Positions 7,124 through 15,959 are shown, counted from the stretch's first letter. The stretch is DNA of 47,454 nucleotides from Actinomadura roseirufa (GCF_900659635.1 NZ_CAACVB010000037.1:1-47454); one strand, 5' to 3'. Numbers and translations: made by a program. The notes: generated by a model from the sequence alone, not told the origin.

Positions 7124-8481
7124 CCGGTCCCCCCATGAGCGGAACCGAGATGGGGGCCCGGGACCGGGCCGCCTGGCAGACCCTCGACTCCGGCCAGCTG
7201 CTGCTGATCGCCACCGCCGGGCTCTTCGTCGTCGTCGCCGTCACCCAGGTCGCCGCGGCGGGCCTGCGGCAGTCCGACGTCGCGATCATCTTCGGCGTGC
7301 TGATCGCGCTCGGCGAGCTGTTCCGGATGGTGATGCCCGGCAACCGGGAGGTCGCGCCCATCGCCAGCGCCGGCGCGATGGGCTACGCCCTGCTCGTCGG
7401 GCTCGGCCCCGAGGGGGCGCCGCCCGGCGCGCCGCTCGGCGTCGTGGCCGCCGAGCACTCCTCGCTGCAGGTCGTCGCGGTGACCGCGGCCGGGATGCTC
7501 GTCGGCTCGCTGCCGCACATCGCGGTCGGCCGGTCGCCGCGGCTCGACGCGATGGCCCGGCGGCTGTTCACCGTCGCGATCGTCGCGCTGTGCTTTCGCC
7601 CGGTGACCTCGCTGCACCTGGCGTGGCAGCTGCTGCTCGCCGTGATGGGCCTGGTCGTGGTCGCGTCCTGCTTCACCGACGTGCTGATCGCCGCGCTGAT
7701 CCGCGCGGAGGCCGTCCGGGCCCGGTTCGGCATCGCGCTGCGCGACGAGATCGAGGCGAAGCTGGCGCTGTGCGCGGCCACCAGCGCCACCGCCATGCTG
7801 ATCGCGGTCGCGACCACCGCGATGGGCGAGGCCGCACTGCTGATCTTCACGGTACCGATCCTGGTGACCCAGTTCGCGTTCCGCCGCTACGCCGGGATCC
7901 GCGCCACCTACCTGCAGACCGTCCGGGCGCTGTCGCGCGTCACCGAGGTCGGCGGGTACGTCGAGACCGGGCACTCGCGGCGGGTGTCCCGGCTGGCGGT
8001 GGCGATGGGCCGCGAGCTCGGCATGTCCGAGGAGGAACTGCTCGAACTGGAGTACGCGGCGCTCATGCACGACATCGGGCAGCTGTCGCTGCGCGACCCG
8101 ATCCCCGGCGGCGCGACCGTGCTGGCCTCGCCGACCGAGCAGCGCCGCATCGCCGAGCTCGGCGCCGAGGTCATCAAGCAGACCGGGGTGCTGGACCGCG
8201 TCGCGCACATCGTCCGGCTGTCCTCGCACCCGTACCGGACGGGACGCGAGACCGCCGCCGGCGCGGGCGAGCCCGGCGCCGCCGAGCAGGCCGTCCCGCC
8301 GCCGCTGGCCGGCCGTATCATCAAGGTCGCCAACGCCTACGACGACCTCGTCGGCGACTCGGCCGACCGCGACCGGGGCGCGGCCGTCCTGGAACGGCTC
8401 CGGCTGGACTCCGCCGCCGAGTACGACCCGACCGTCGTCGAGGCCCTCGGCCGCGTCGTCGACCGCCGCCCCCGCCCGTGA
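7120..8481 (+). CDS. Membrane HD-domain protein, degenerate HD-GYP homologue
   Basis: 453 aa from GTG 7120, whose GTGA overlaps the preceding stop codon, implying translational coupling; ATG 7135 is an alternative. Hydrophobic segments in the first half (LLIATAGLFVVVAVTQVA, TSATAMLIAVATTAMGEAAL) resemble the upstream protein, so the two are probably paralogues. The HD box survives as LMHDIGQLSLRD and TGHSRRVSRLAVAMG is conserved. However, the HHE and GYP motif is lost: the equivalent region reads LSSHPYRTGRE and is followed by a Gly/Ala/Pro-rich spacer, and the DAFDSMTS block has become NAYDDLVGDSA. It probably does not hydrolyse c-di-GMP in the usual way and may act as a partner or receptor. 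Confidence 0.85.
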   Translation: MTGPPMSGTEMGARDRAAWQTLDSGQLLLIATAGLFVVVAVTQVAAAGLRQSDVAIIFGVLIALGELFRMVMPGNREVAPIASAGAMGYALLVGLGPEGAPPGAPLGVVAAEHSSLQVVAVTAAGMLVGSLPHIAVGRSPRLDAMARRLFTVAIVALCFRPVTSLHLAWQLLLAVMGLVVVASCFTDVLIAALIRAEAVRARFGIALRDEIEAKLALCAATSATAMLIAVATTAMGEAALLIFTVPILVTQFAFRRYAGIRATYLQTVRALSRVTEVGGYVETGHSRRVSRLAVAMGRELGMSEEELLELEYAALMHDIGQLSLRDPIPGGATVLASPTEQRRIAELGAEVIKQTGVLDRVAHIVRLSSHPYRTGRETAAGAGEPGAAEQAVPPPLAGRIIKVANAYDDLVGDSADRDRGAAVLERLRLDSAAEYDPTVVEALGRVVDRRPRP

Positions 8482-8576
8482 GTTCACCCGGACGGGGGTT
8501 GTTGGGGACGCGAGGCCGCCGCGCCCACTAGTCTCGGCCGGGGCGGAGACGACGCAAATGATAGGGAGGCCCGCGG

Positions 8577-9914
8577 GTGTTCGAGTCGGTGCTCGTGGCG
8601 GACCGCGGCGAGATCGCCAGCCGGATCGTCCACACCGTGCGCGCGATGGGGGTCAAGGCCATCGCGGTGTACTCCGAGGCCGACGCCGGCCTGCCCTTCG
8701 TCGCCGAGGCGGACGAGTCCCTCCTGATCGGTCCCGCCGATCCCGCGCGCAGCTACCTCGACGCGGCCGCCGTGCTGGAGGCCGCCCGCCGGACGAACGC
8801 GCGGGCCGTCCACCCGGGCCACGGGTTCCTCGCCGGGAACGCCGCGTTCGCCGGCGAGGTCGCGGGGCGGGACCTGGCGTGGATCGGTCCGCCGGCGCTG
8901 ACGATCGCCCGGACCGCAGACAAGATCAACGCGCGGAACCTGATGAAGGAGGCGGGCGTCCCGGTCGCGCCGGGCGTGTGGGAGCCCGTCCCGGACGTCC
9001 GGACCGCGCTGGAGGAGGCCGAGCGCATCGGCTACCCCGTCATGGTGAAGCCCGCCGCGGGCGGCGGCGGCGCGGGCCTGGCCGCCGCGCACGACGGGGA
9101 CGGGCTGTGCCGCGCCTACGCGCTGGCCCGGGACGTCGCCGAGCGGCTGCCCGGCGGCGCCGAGGTGCTGCTGGAGCGCTACATCGCGGGAGCCCGGCAC
9201 GTCGAGGTGCAGATCCTCGGCCTGGACGGCGGCGCCGTGGTCGCGCTCGGCGAGCGGGAGTGCTCCGTCCAGCGCCGGCACCAGAAGATCGTCGAGGAGA
9301 CGCCGTCGCCGGGCGTCGGCCCGGCGCTGCGCGAGCGGATGCTCGCCGCGGCGGTCCGGGCGGGCGAGGCGGTCGGCCACCGGGGCGCCGGCACCGTCGA
9401 GTTCCTGGTCGACCCGCTCACGGGGGAGTTCTACTTCGTGGAGCTGAACACCCGGCTGGCGGCGGGGCACGCCGTCACCGAGCTGGTGACGGGCGTCGAC
9501 CTCGTCGAGCAGCAGCTCCGGATCGCCGCCGGGGAGCCGGTGTCCGCCACGGCCACGGCCCCGCGCGGGCACGCGATCGGGCTCCGCGTCCTCGCCGAGG
9601 ACCCGCGGCGCTTCCTGCCCGGCCCCGGCGAGATCACGGTGTGGGAGGAGCCGGTCGGCGAGGGCATTCGCATCGACGCGGGCTACGCCGAGGGCAACGC
9701 GGTCACCTCCTACTACGGTCCGCCGCTCGCCACCCTCTGCGTCCTCGGCGACGACCGCGGCCACGCCCTGCGGCGCGCCAGGGCCGCCGTGGCCGCGTTC
9801 CGCATCGAGGGCCCCGCGACGAACCTGCCCTTCCTCGCAGAGCTGCTCGACCACCCCGAGTTCGCGAAGGGCGCCTACGACACCGCCTTGGTGGCGCGCA
9901 TGCGCCCCCACTAG
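8577..9914 (+). CDS. Biotin-carboxylase-like protein with altered catalytic residues
   Basis: 445 aa from GTG 8577 with AGGGAGG upstream; the length equals that of stand-alone biotin carboxylase (AccC). The fold blocks are clear: VADRGEIASRIV, HPGHGFLAGNAAFA, VKPAAGGGGAGL (Lys158 retained), ERECSVQRRHQKIVEE and RVLAEDPRRFLPGPG. However, the bicarbonate-site motif that normally reads NTRxQVEHPVTE is NTRLAAGHAVTE here. Gly297 stands where E. coli has catalytic base Glu296, and Ala295 where it has Gln294. The Gly-rich loop Arg/Lys is Ala166, and YYDPxxAK is YYGPPLAT. No biotin carrier or carboxyltransferase gene is adjacent. Annotation as an active acetyl-CoA carboxylase subunit would be unsafe. 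Confidence 0.85.
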   Translation: MFESVLVADRGEIASRIVHTVRAMGVKAIAVYSEADAGLPFVAEADESLLIGPADPARSYLDAAAVLEAARRTNARAVHPGHGFLAGNAAFAGEVAGRDLAWIGPPALTIARTADKINARNLMKEAGVPVAPGVWEPVPDVRTALEEAERIGYPVMVKPAAGGGGAGLAAAHDGDGLCRAYALARDVAERLPGGAEVLLERYIAGARHVEVQILGLDGGAVVALGERECSVQRRHQKIVEETPSPGVGPALRERMLAAAVRAGEAVGHRGAGTVEFLVDPLTGEFYFVELNTRLAAGHAVTELVTGVDLVEQQLRIAAGEPVSATATAPRGHAIGLRVLAEDPRRFLPGPGEITVWEEPVGEGIRIDAGYAEGNAVTSYYGPPLATLCVLGDDRGHALRRARAAVAAFRIEGPATNLPFLAELLDHPEFAKGAYDTALVARMRPH

Positions 9915-9929
9915 GACGGGCCCGCGGCC

Positions 9930-10430
9930 TCAGGGCCGGAACGAGTACGCGTATGTGATCAGGTCCACGCCGGGGACGGGGGACCAGTCGTGGCCGGGGG
10001 TGCGGACGAAGCCCATGCGCTCGTACAGGCGGTGGGCGTCCTCCATGTTGCGCTGGGTCGACAGGCGCAGCCCGCGCAGGCCCGCCGCGCGGGCACGGTC
10101 GAGGCACGCCTCGACCATGGCGCGGCCGGCGCCCCGGCCGCGCGCCTTCTCCAGGACGGCCAGCATGCGGAACTCCGCCTCGTCCGGTCCGGCCAGTTCG
10201 GCGTAGGGGGTTCCGGGCGGGCAGTAGGCGACGGCGCCGGCCAGGTCGCCGTCGAGCTCGGCGGCCAGCAGCACGGATCTCGCCGCGCGGTCCTCGGCGT
10301 CCAGGAGCGTGCTCACGTAGGGCGACTCGGGCGAGACCAGGCCCCCGTGGACGTAGACCTCGACGGTCAGCTCACCGATCCGCCGGTACTCGTCCGGGCG
10401 GGCGTCCCGGACGACCACGGGTTCTGACAC
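9930..10430 (-). CDS. GNAT family N-acetyltransferase
   Basis: 166 aa from GTG 10430. This start is chosen over an in-frame GTG at 10451 because AGGGAG lies 8 nt upstream of it and because the 10451 codon falls inside a perfect 15-bp hairpin. GNAT motif A is MLAVLEKARGRGAGRAMVEA (Q/RxxGxG/A acetyl-CoA loop), followed by LRLSTQRNMEDAHRLYERMG (motif B). Substrate unknown. It converges with the biotin-carboxylase-like gene; only 15 bp separate the two stops. Confidence 0.88.
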   Translation of the reverse strand: MSEPVVVRDARPDEYRRIGELTVEVYVHGGLVSPESPYVSTLLDAEDRAARSVLLAAELDGDLAGAVAYCPPGTPYAELAGPDEAEFRMLAVLEKARGRGAGRAMVEACLDRARAAGLRGLRLSTQRNMEDAHRLYERMGFVRTPGHDWSPVPGVDLITYAYSFRP

Positions 10431-10443
10431 GGGTGCGGCTCCC

Positions 10444-10480
10444 TGGTCCACGGCGCGGCGAGGGACCGCGCCGTGGACCA
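10444..10480 (-). terminator. Perfect 15-bp hairpin, terminator of the lipoprotein gene
   Basis: TGGTCCACGGCGCGG (10444-10458) and CCGCGCCGTGGACCA (10466-10480) pair without mismatch around a 7-nt loop. It begins 17 bp after the lipoprotein stop and ends just before the ribosome-binding site of the GNAT gene, so it separates the two minus-strand genes. There is no T-run, as is usual in actinomycetes. Confidence 0.75.
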
Positions 10481-10497
10481 GATTATCCGGGTTCGGG

Positions 10498-11295
10498 TTA
10501 TCCCAGGTCGTCGCAGGCGGTTTCGCCCGGAAGCAGGGGACGCAGCCGGACGGTGTAGGTCTTGCCCTGGCTGCGCCACGTGGTGTCCGGGCTCGTGGCG
10601 GGGATCCTGCCGGAGGCCGCGAGCGTGCAGACGCCGCCGGGGACGGGCCGTCCCCGCCCGAGCGGCGCGAGGGGCCAGGCCCGGGGCGTGCCCCCGGTGC
10701 CCTCGGACGCCAGGACCGCCACCCTGGCGGGCGCGTACGGCCTGCCCGGGGCGGCCAGGTCGGCGGCCGGCCAGGCGCGCGGGTCCAGCCGCTCGCGGAA
10801 GCGCACCGCGGGGTCGGCCCGCGCCTCCGCCTGGACGATCTTCGTGTGCGCGCCGCCCATGGTGAACTCCAGCGCGAACGCGTCCGCGACCCGTCCGGGT
10901 GCCGTGGTGCGGGAACGGTCGAGCCCGGCGGCGCGGGCCTCGTCCAGGAGACGCCGCAGCGCCCCGGGTTTCAGGCGGTACTCGGTCATCTTCCCGTCGG
11001 ACGCCGTCACCGCGCGTCCCGACGAGTACAGGGAGAAGTCGGGGAGCGAGCCGGGGCCGCCCTTGCCGACGAGACCGCCGGTCTCGCGCCAGCGCAGGAC
11101 GAGTCTCTCCCCGGCGGGGGAGTCCTTGGCGGGGGACGCGCTCGGCGGGGCCGCCGGGGACGGCGGCGTGGAAGCGCGGGGTGCGGGGAGCGAATGCGGG
11201 GGCTTGGCGGAGCCGGAACCCCCGTCGCATGCGGTCAGGGCGCCCGCGCAGGCGAGCGCCAGCACCCAGCTGGAACGTGCGTACGGACCGGCCAT
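10498..11295 (-). CDS. Secreted lipoprotein of unknown function
   Basis: 265 aa. The N-terminus MAGPYARSSWVLALACAGAL ends in lipobox LTAC, with the lipidated Cys near residue 23, followed by a Gly/Ser/Pro-rich linker of about 45 residues. The exported domain has blocks such as LVLRWRETGGLVG, DFSLYSSGRAVT and EYRLKPGALRRLLDEARAAGLD, a pattern seen in actinobacterial hypothetical lipoproteins that read like a beta-rich domain; two late Cys (in GGVCTLAA and ETACDDLG) may form a disulfide. I do not recognise a named family. It is divergent from bioD, sharing a 109-bp gap. Confidence 0.8.
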   Translation of the reverse strand: MAGPYARSSWVLALACAGALTACDGGSGSAKPPHSLPAPRASTPPSPAAPPSASPAKDSPAGERLVLRWRETGGLVGKGGPGSLPDFSLYSSGRAVTASDGKMTEYRLKPGALRRLLDEARAAGLDRSRTTAPGRVADAFALEFTMGGAHTKIVQAEARADPAVRFRERLDPRAWPAADLAAPGRPYAPARVAVLASEGTGGTPRAWPLAPLGRGRPVPGGVCTLAASGRIPATSPDTTWRSQGKTYTVRLRPLLPGETACDDLG

Positions 11296-11404
11296 GCGGG
11301 TTGGACGCGCGAGAGCCCCCGCCGGTTCCGTTACAAAAAGCCAGGCCGAAGACTGTGGGGTCCGGAGCCCGGCGGCGGCGCCCGCGCGCGCTAGTGTGCG
11401 GCTC

Positions 11405-12136
11405 GTGAGCGTGCTCGTGATTTCCGGGACCTGTACCGGCGTCGGCAAGACCGTCGTCACCGCGGCGCTGGCCGCGGTGGCCGCCGCGCGCGGCGCGTCG
11501 GTGGCCGTGGTCAAACCCGGCCAGACCGGCGTGGAACCCGCCGAGCCCGGAGACCTGGACGAGGTCGCCCGGCTCGCCGGGATCACCGACCTGCACGAGT
11601 TCGCGCGCTTCCCCGACCCGCTGTCGCCCGCGGCGGCGGCCCGCCGGGCGGGGGTGCCGCCGGTCCGGCTGCCGGACGTGGCCAAGCGCGTCCAGGAGCT
11701 GTCGGCCGGGCGCCGGCTGGTGCTGGTGGAGGGCGCGGGCGGGCTGCTCGTCCGCTACGACGAGGAGGGCACCACGATCGCCGACCTGGCGCGCTGGCTC
11801 GGCGCCGCCGTGGTGGTGGTGGCCCGGCCCGACCTCGGCACGCTCAACCACACCGCGCTCACCCTGGAGGCGATGGCGCACCGGGGCGTCCAGCTCGCCG
11901 GGGTCGTGATCGGGGAGTGGCCGGACGAGCCGGACCTCGCCATGCGCAGCAACATCCGGGACCTGGAGACCATCGCCGCCCGCCCGCTGGCGGGGGCGCT
12001 GCCCGCGGGCGCCGGGGCGCTCGGAGCGGCGGAGTTCCTCGTCGCCGCGCACCGCGGGCTCGCCCCGTCGTTCGGCGGCTCCTTCGACCCCGCGGTCTTC
12101 CGCGCCGTCCAGGGGCTGGAGGACGACGACCTGTGA
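11405..12136 (+). CDS. bioD: ATP-dependent dethiobiotin synthetase BioD
   Basis: 243 aa. It begins VSVLVISGTCTGVGKTVVTA, with the P-loop GTxTxVGKT typical of BioD, then VKPGQTGV (substrate Lys) and VLVEGAGGLLVRYDEEGTT (the EGAGG motif). BioD makes the ureido ring of dethiobiotin from 7,8-diaminopelargonate, CO2 and ATP. GTG 11405 gives the usual family N-terminus; a GTG three codons upstream is possible, and no strong ribosome-binding site supports either. BioA and BioB are not in the window. The gene converges with dasR, with 19 bp between stops. Confidence 0.93.
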   Translation: MSVLVISGTCTGVGKTVVTAALAAVAAARGASVAVVKPGQTGVEPAEPGDLDEVARLAGITDLHEFARFPDPLSPAAAARRAGVPPVRLPDVAKRVQELSAGRRLVLVEGAGGLLVRYDEEGTTIADLARWLGAAVVVVARPDLGTLNHTALTLEAMAHRGVQLAGVVIGEWPDEPDLAMRSNIRDLETIAARPLAGALPAGAGALGAAEFLVAAHRGLAPSFGGSFDPAVFRAVQGLEDDDL

Positions 12137-12155
12137 CCCGCCGCCCGGCCGGCCC

Positions 12156-12965
12156 TCAGACCCCGCGCCGCAGCCGGGTGATGAACTTGTAGCGGTCGCC
12201 GCGGTAGAGCGACTGGGCCCATTCCACGGGCTGGCCGGTGGAATCGAACGCATGCCGGGACAGCAGCAGCATCGGGAGGCCGACGTCCACGCCGAGGAGC
12301 TGCGCGTCGTGGGGGGTGGCGAGGACGGTCTCGATCGTCTCCTCGGCCTCGGTCAGGTGGACGTCGTAGGCGGTGGCCAGCGTCTCGTACAGGGAGTGGT
12401 GCCGGGGCAGCTCGCGGCGCAGGCCCGGGAAGCGGCGGGCGGGCAGGTGCGAGGTGTCGATCGACATCGGCTCCCCGTCGGCGAGCCTGAGCCGGTGGAT
12501 GCGCAGCACCCGCCCGCCAGGGCGGATGCACAGCAGGGTGGCCAGCCGCTCGTCGGCGCTGACGTAGCCCGCCTCCAGGATGCGGGTCTCCGGCCGCAGG
12601 CCGTGGTGCCGCATGTCCTCGGTGTAGCTGACGAGCTGGAGCTCCTGGGAGACCTTCGGCTTGGCGACGAAGGTGCCCTTGCCCTGGATGCGCTGGAGGC
12701 GGCCCTCGACGACGAGTTCGGCGAGCGCCTGCCGGACGGTCGTCCGGGACGTCTCGTACTTCTCCGCGAGGGTCCGCTCGGGCGGCAGGGGGCTGCCCGG
12801 GGGAAGCGACTGGATCAATTCGACAAGGAGCTCTTTGAGCTTGTAGTACTTGGGGATGCGGGGCGCCGGGCCCACGTGGTTCCGGCCGATGTCACCGAGT
12901 GTCGCCCGGTCGAATCCGCGCTCGAATCCGCCCCCGTGCCGGGGCCCGCCCCTGACCTCCGTCAC
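12156..12965 (-). CDS. dasR: DasR-type GntR/HutC transcriptional regulator
   Basis: 269 aa. A winged-helix GntR domain occupies about residues 36-103 ([60 protein letters not shown]), and a UTRA ligand-binding domain fills the rest. The match to S. coelicolor DasR, as I recall it, runs through the whole length, including [28 protein letters not shown] and YRGDRYKFI. In the family DasR represses chitin/N-acetylglucosamine uptake and development genes and is released by glucosamine-6-phosphate. GTG 12965 has GAGGAG 5 nt upstream. It lies 37 bp downstream of bioF on the same strand, so the two may be co-transcribed. Confidence 0.88.
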   Translation of the reverse strand: MTEVRGGPRHGGGFERGFDRATLGDIGRNHVGPAPRIPKYYKLKELLVELIQSLPPGSPLPPERTLAEKYETSRTTVRQALAELVVEGRLQRIQGKGTFVAKPKVSQELQLVSYTEDMRHHGLRPETRILEAGYVSADERLATLLCIRPGGRVLRIHRLRLADGEPMSIDTSHLPARRFPGLRRELPRHHSLYETLATAYDVHLTEAEETIETVLATPHDAQLLGVDVGLPMLLLSRHAFDSTGQPVEWAQSLYRGDRYKFITRLRRGV

Positions 12966-13002
12966 GGCATCTCCTCACGTTCATCACCGGTTCTCCCCGA
13001 TG

Positions 13003-14175
13003 TTATGCGTGAAGACTACGGCCGGTAGAGCGTGCGACCTCCGCCAGGGCCTCATGGAACGTTGTGAGGTCGGACTCGTCCAGCGTGGCGCGTGCGGTCA
13101 GCCGCAGGCATGCGCGTCCCTTGGGGACCGAGGGAGGCCTGAAGCAGCCTACGCGGACGCCGTGCTCAGCGCAGATCTCGGCCGCCCGGAGCGCGGCCAG
13201 GGGTTCGCCGAGGTAGACCGGTACGACGGCGGCGGCGGGGTCGGTGGTCTCCAGGCCGGAACCGGCCGCGAGGTTTGACAGCCGCCGGGCCCGGTCACGG
13301 GCCCGGCCGGGCAGCCCGGGGTCGGCCTCCAGCACGTCGAGGGCGGCGAGCGCGGCGCCCGCCGCGGGCGGGGTCAGGCCGGTGTCGAAGATGAAGGCCC
13401 GGCTGGTGTCGACCAGCGTCTCGATCACCTCGGGCGCCCCGAGGACCGCGCCGCCCTGGGACGCCAGCGACTTCGACAGCGTGAGGGTGAGGACGACGTC
13501 GGGCTCGCCGGCCAGGCCCGCGGCGTGCGCGGCGCCGCGGCCCCGGTCGCCGACGACGCCGAGCGCGTGCGCCTCGTCGATCACCAGCAGCGCGCCGTGC
13601 GCCCGGGCGGTCCGGTGCAGCGCGGCCAGCGGCGCGAGATCGCCGTCCACCGAGAACACGGCGTCGGTGACGACGAGGGCGTGCTCCTCCTCCCGCTCGG
13701 CGAGGGCCTGCTCGACCGCGGCGACGTCGCGGTGCGGCGCGATCACCACCCGGGCGCGCGACAGCCGGCAGGCGTCCACGATCGAGGCGTGGTTGGTCTG
13801 GTCGGAGACCACCAGCGTGCCGGGCCCGGCGAGCGCGGTGACGGCGCCGAGGTTGGCCAGGAAGCCGGAGGAGAACACCAGCCCGGCGGGGGCGCCCGCG
13901 AACGCGGCGAGCCGCCGGTCCAGCTCGGCGTGCAGCTCGGTCGTCCCGGTGACCAGCCGCGACCCGCCCGCCCCGGTGCCCCACTCCCGGACGGCGGCGA
14001 CGGCGCCGGCGGTCAGCCGGGGGTCCCCGGCGAGGCCGAGGTAGTCGTTGGAGGCCAGGTCGATCGGACCGCCGGGGCCGGCGGGGCGCGGCCGCAGCGT
14101 GCGGCGGAGCCCGGCCTCCGCACGCCGCGCGGTGGCGTCCCGGAGCCGGGCCAGGGGGTCGGCGGCAGCGGTCAT
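13003..14175 (-). CDS. bioF: 8-amino-7-oxononanoate synthase BioF
   Basis: 390 aa PLP enzyme of the alpha-oxoamine synthase family, which condenses pimeloyl-thioester with alanine in biotin synthesis. Family blocks are DLASNDYLGLAGDP, GTGAGGSRLVTGT, VFSSGFLANLGAV, SDQTNHASIVDACRLS, VTDAVFSVDGDLAPL, VIDEAHALGVVG and LTLSKSLASQGGAV, with the PLP-binding Lys at about residue 235. ATG 14175 gives the normal N-terminus MTAAADPLARLRDA; a GTG seven codons upstream is possible. No other biotin gene is on this strand, and bioD faces it from beyond dasR. Divergent from the histidine kinase with a 74-bp gap. Confidence 0.93.
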   Translation of the reverse strand: MTAAADPLARLRDATARRAEAGLRRTLRPRPAGPGGPIDLASNDYLGLAGDPRLTAGAVAAVREWGTGAGGSRLVTGTTELHAELDRRLAAFAGAPAGLVFSSGFLANLGAVTALAGPGTLVVSDQTNHASIVDACRLSRARVVIAPHRDVAAVEQALAEREEEHALVVTDAVFSVDGDLAPLAALHRTARAHGALLVIDEAHALGVVGDRGRGAAHAAGLAGEPDVVLTLTLSKSLASQGGAVLGAPEVIETLVDTSRAFIFDTGLTPPAAGAALAALDVLEADPGLPGRARDRARRLSNLAAGSGLETTDPAAAVVPVYLGEPLAALRAAEICAEHGVRVGCFRPPSVPKGRACLRLTARATLDESDLTTFHEALAEVARSTGRSLHA

Positions 14176-14249
14176 GCCGGAATACTGCCAGTTCACCCTG
14201 GGCGGGGGACGACCGGCCCGGGCCGAACCGGATGGGCGATGATTGTCGG

Positions 14250-15959
14250 GTGCCTACCTTGACCGACCTTGTCCGCGATCACACCGCGCTCACCGACACC
14301 GATCTGGAGTGGCTGCACGCCCTGGTGTCGGACTGGCAACTGCTCGCGGACCTGTCGTTCGCCGACCTGCTGCTGTGGGTGCCGCTGCGGTCCGGCGAGA
14401 CGTTGCTGCCGGACGCGGCCTCCGAGCGGCGGCCCGGCGCCCGGCGGGGCGCCGCCGGGCGCCGGCCGGAACCCGCGGTGGACACCGGCGCGCAGGTCCC
14501 CGGCTGGGTGGCGATCGCGCAGATGCGGCCGACGACCGGGCCGACCGCCTACCCCGAGGACCTCGTCGGCAAGATCGTCCGGACGGGCCGGCGCGGGCTG
14601 ATCGACGTGGCCTGGCGGGAGCGGCGCATCGTCCGGGAGGGCGACCCGGAGTGGGGCAGCGGCATCCCCGTCCGGGAGGAGTCGATCCCGGTGCGGCGCG
14701 GCGCGAAGATCCTCGGGGTGATCCAGCGCAGCACGAACCTCAGCTCGGCGCGCACCCCGAGCCGGCTGGAGCTGACCTACCTGCAGAGCGCCAGCGACCT
14801 CGCCAAGATGATCTCCGAGGGCCGGTTCCCGGTTCCGGGCGAGGAGCCGAACATGGTCCGCTCGCCCCGCGTGGGGGACGGGCTGATGCGGCTCGACCGC
14901 TCGGGGCGGGTGACCTACGCCAGCCCGAACGCCCAGTCGGCCTACCGGCGGCTCGGATACCCGGCGGACCTGGTCGGCGAGGCGGTCGGCGACGTCACGG
15001 CGGGGCTGTGCGACACCGGGGAGCCCAGGGAGGAGGCGCTGAGCGTCGTGCTCAGCGGCCGGGCGCCGCGCGAGGTCGAGGTGGAGGCGCACGGGTCGGT
15101 GATGCAGCTGCGGACGATCCCGCTGGTGGTCGGCGGGACGCGGATCGGCGCGATCGTGCTGTGCCGCGACGTCACCGAGCTGCGCTGGCGCGACCGCGAG
15201 CTGATGACCAAGGACGCGACGATCCGGGAGATCCACCACCGGGTCAAGAACAACCTGCAGACGGTGGCGGCGCTGCTGCGGCTGCAGGCACGGCGGCTGC
15301 AGATCCCGGAGGGCCGGGCGGCGCTGGACGAGGCGGTGCGCCGGGTCGGGTCGATCGCGATCGTGCACGAGACCCTCTCGCACACCCCGGACGAGCTGAT
15401 CGACTTCGACGACATCGCGGACCGGGTGATCATGATGGCGGGGGAGGTGTCCACGCCGGAGACCAAGGTCGCGCCCAAGCGGACCGGGAACTTCGGGGTG
15501 CTGCCCGCCGAGGTGGCCACGCCGCTGGCGATGGCGCTGACCGAACTGCTGCAGAACGCCCTGGAGCACGGCCTGGCGAACCGGTTCGGGACGCTGGAGG
15601 TCGTCGCGCACCGCTACGGCGAGGAGGCCGGGCGCCGTGAGCGGGACGGTGCGCCGGTGTGGGGCGAGTGGGCCGGAGCGCCCGGCGGACGCGCCCCCCG
15701 GCAGGGGCCGGCGGAGCGGGACACGGCGGAGGCGGCGGGCCGCCGCCTGGTGGTCGTGGTGGCCGACGACGGGGTGGGCCTCCCGGCGGACTTCGACGTG
15801 GAGAGCAGCGACAGCCTCGGCTTGCAGATCGTCCGCACGCTGATCGTGGGCGAGCTGGGCGGCCGGCTCGACTTCCGGGCCCGAACCGGCGGCGGAACGG
15901 AGGTCGTCGTGGACGTGCCGATCGAGCCGCACCACCGCCCCGGCCCACCCCGCCCCTGA
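14250..15959 (+). CDS. pdtaS: Cytosolic sensor histidine kinase, PdtaS type (HisKA_2)
   Basis: 569 aa from GTG 14250. Order: an N-terminal GAF-like region (HALVSDWQLLADLSFADLLL, VAIAQMRPTTGPT), a PAS-like region (LMRLDRSGRVTYASPNAQSA), the HisKA_2 phosphoacceptor EIHHRVKNNLQTVAALLRL with His329/His330, and a HATPase with N-box TELLQNALEHGL and G-box VADDGVGLP. It strongly resembles M. tuberculosis PdtaS, whose output is the RNA-binding regulator PdtaR. There are no membrane spans. A Gly/Arg/Pro-rich insert of about 40 residues separates the N-box from the G1 box, and another lies near residues 60-75. In mycobacteria pdtaS also adjoins whiB1, as here. Confidence 0.88.
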   Translation: MPTLTDLVRDHTALTDTDLEWLHALVSDWQLLADLSFADLLLWVPLRSGETLLPDAASERRPGARRGAAGRRPEPAVDTGAQVPGWVAIAQMRPTTGPTAYPEDLVGKIVRTGRRGLIDVAWRERRIVREGDPEWGSGIPVREESIPVRRGAKILGVIQRSTNLSSARTPSRLELTYLQSASDLAKMISEGRFPVPGEEPNMVRSPRVGDGLMRLDRSGRVTYASPNAQSAYRRLGYPADLVGEAVGDVTAGLCDTGEPREEALSVVLSGRAPREVEVEAHGSVMQLRTIPLVVGGTRIGAIVLCRDVTELRWRDRELMTKDATIREIHHRVKNNLQTVAALLRLQARRLQIPEGRAALDEAVRRVGSIAIVHETLSHTPDELIDFDDIADRVIMMAGEVSTPETKVAPKRTGNFGVLPAEVATPLAMALTELLQNALEHGLANRFGTLEVVAHRYGEEAGRRERDGAPVWGEWAGAPGGRAPRQGPAERDTAEAAGRRLVVVVADDGVGLPADFDVESSDSLGLQIVRTLIVGELGGRLDFRARTGGGTEVVVDVPIEPHHRPGPPRP

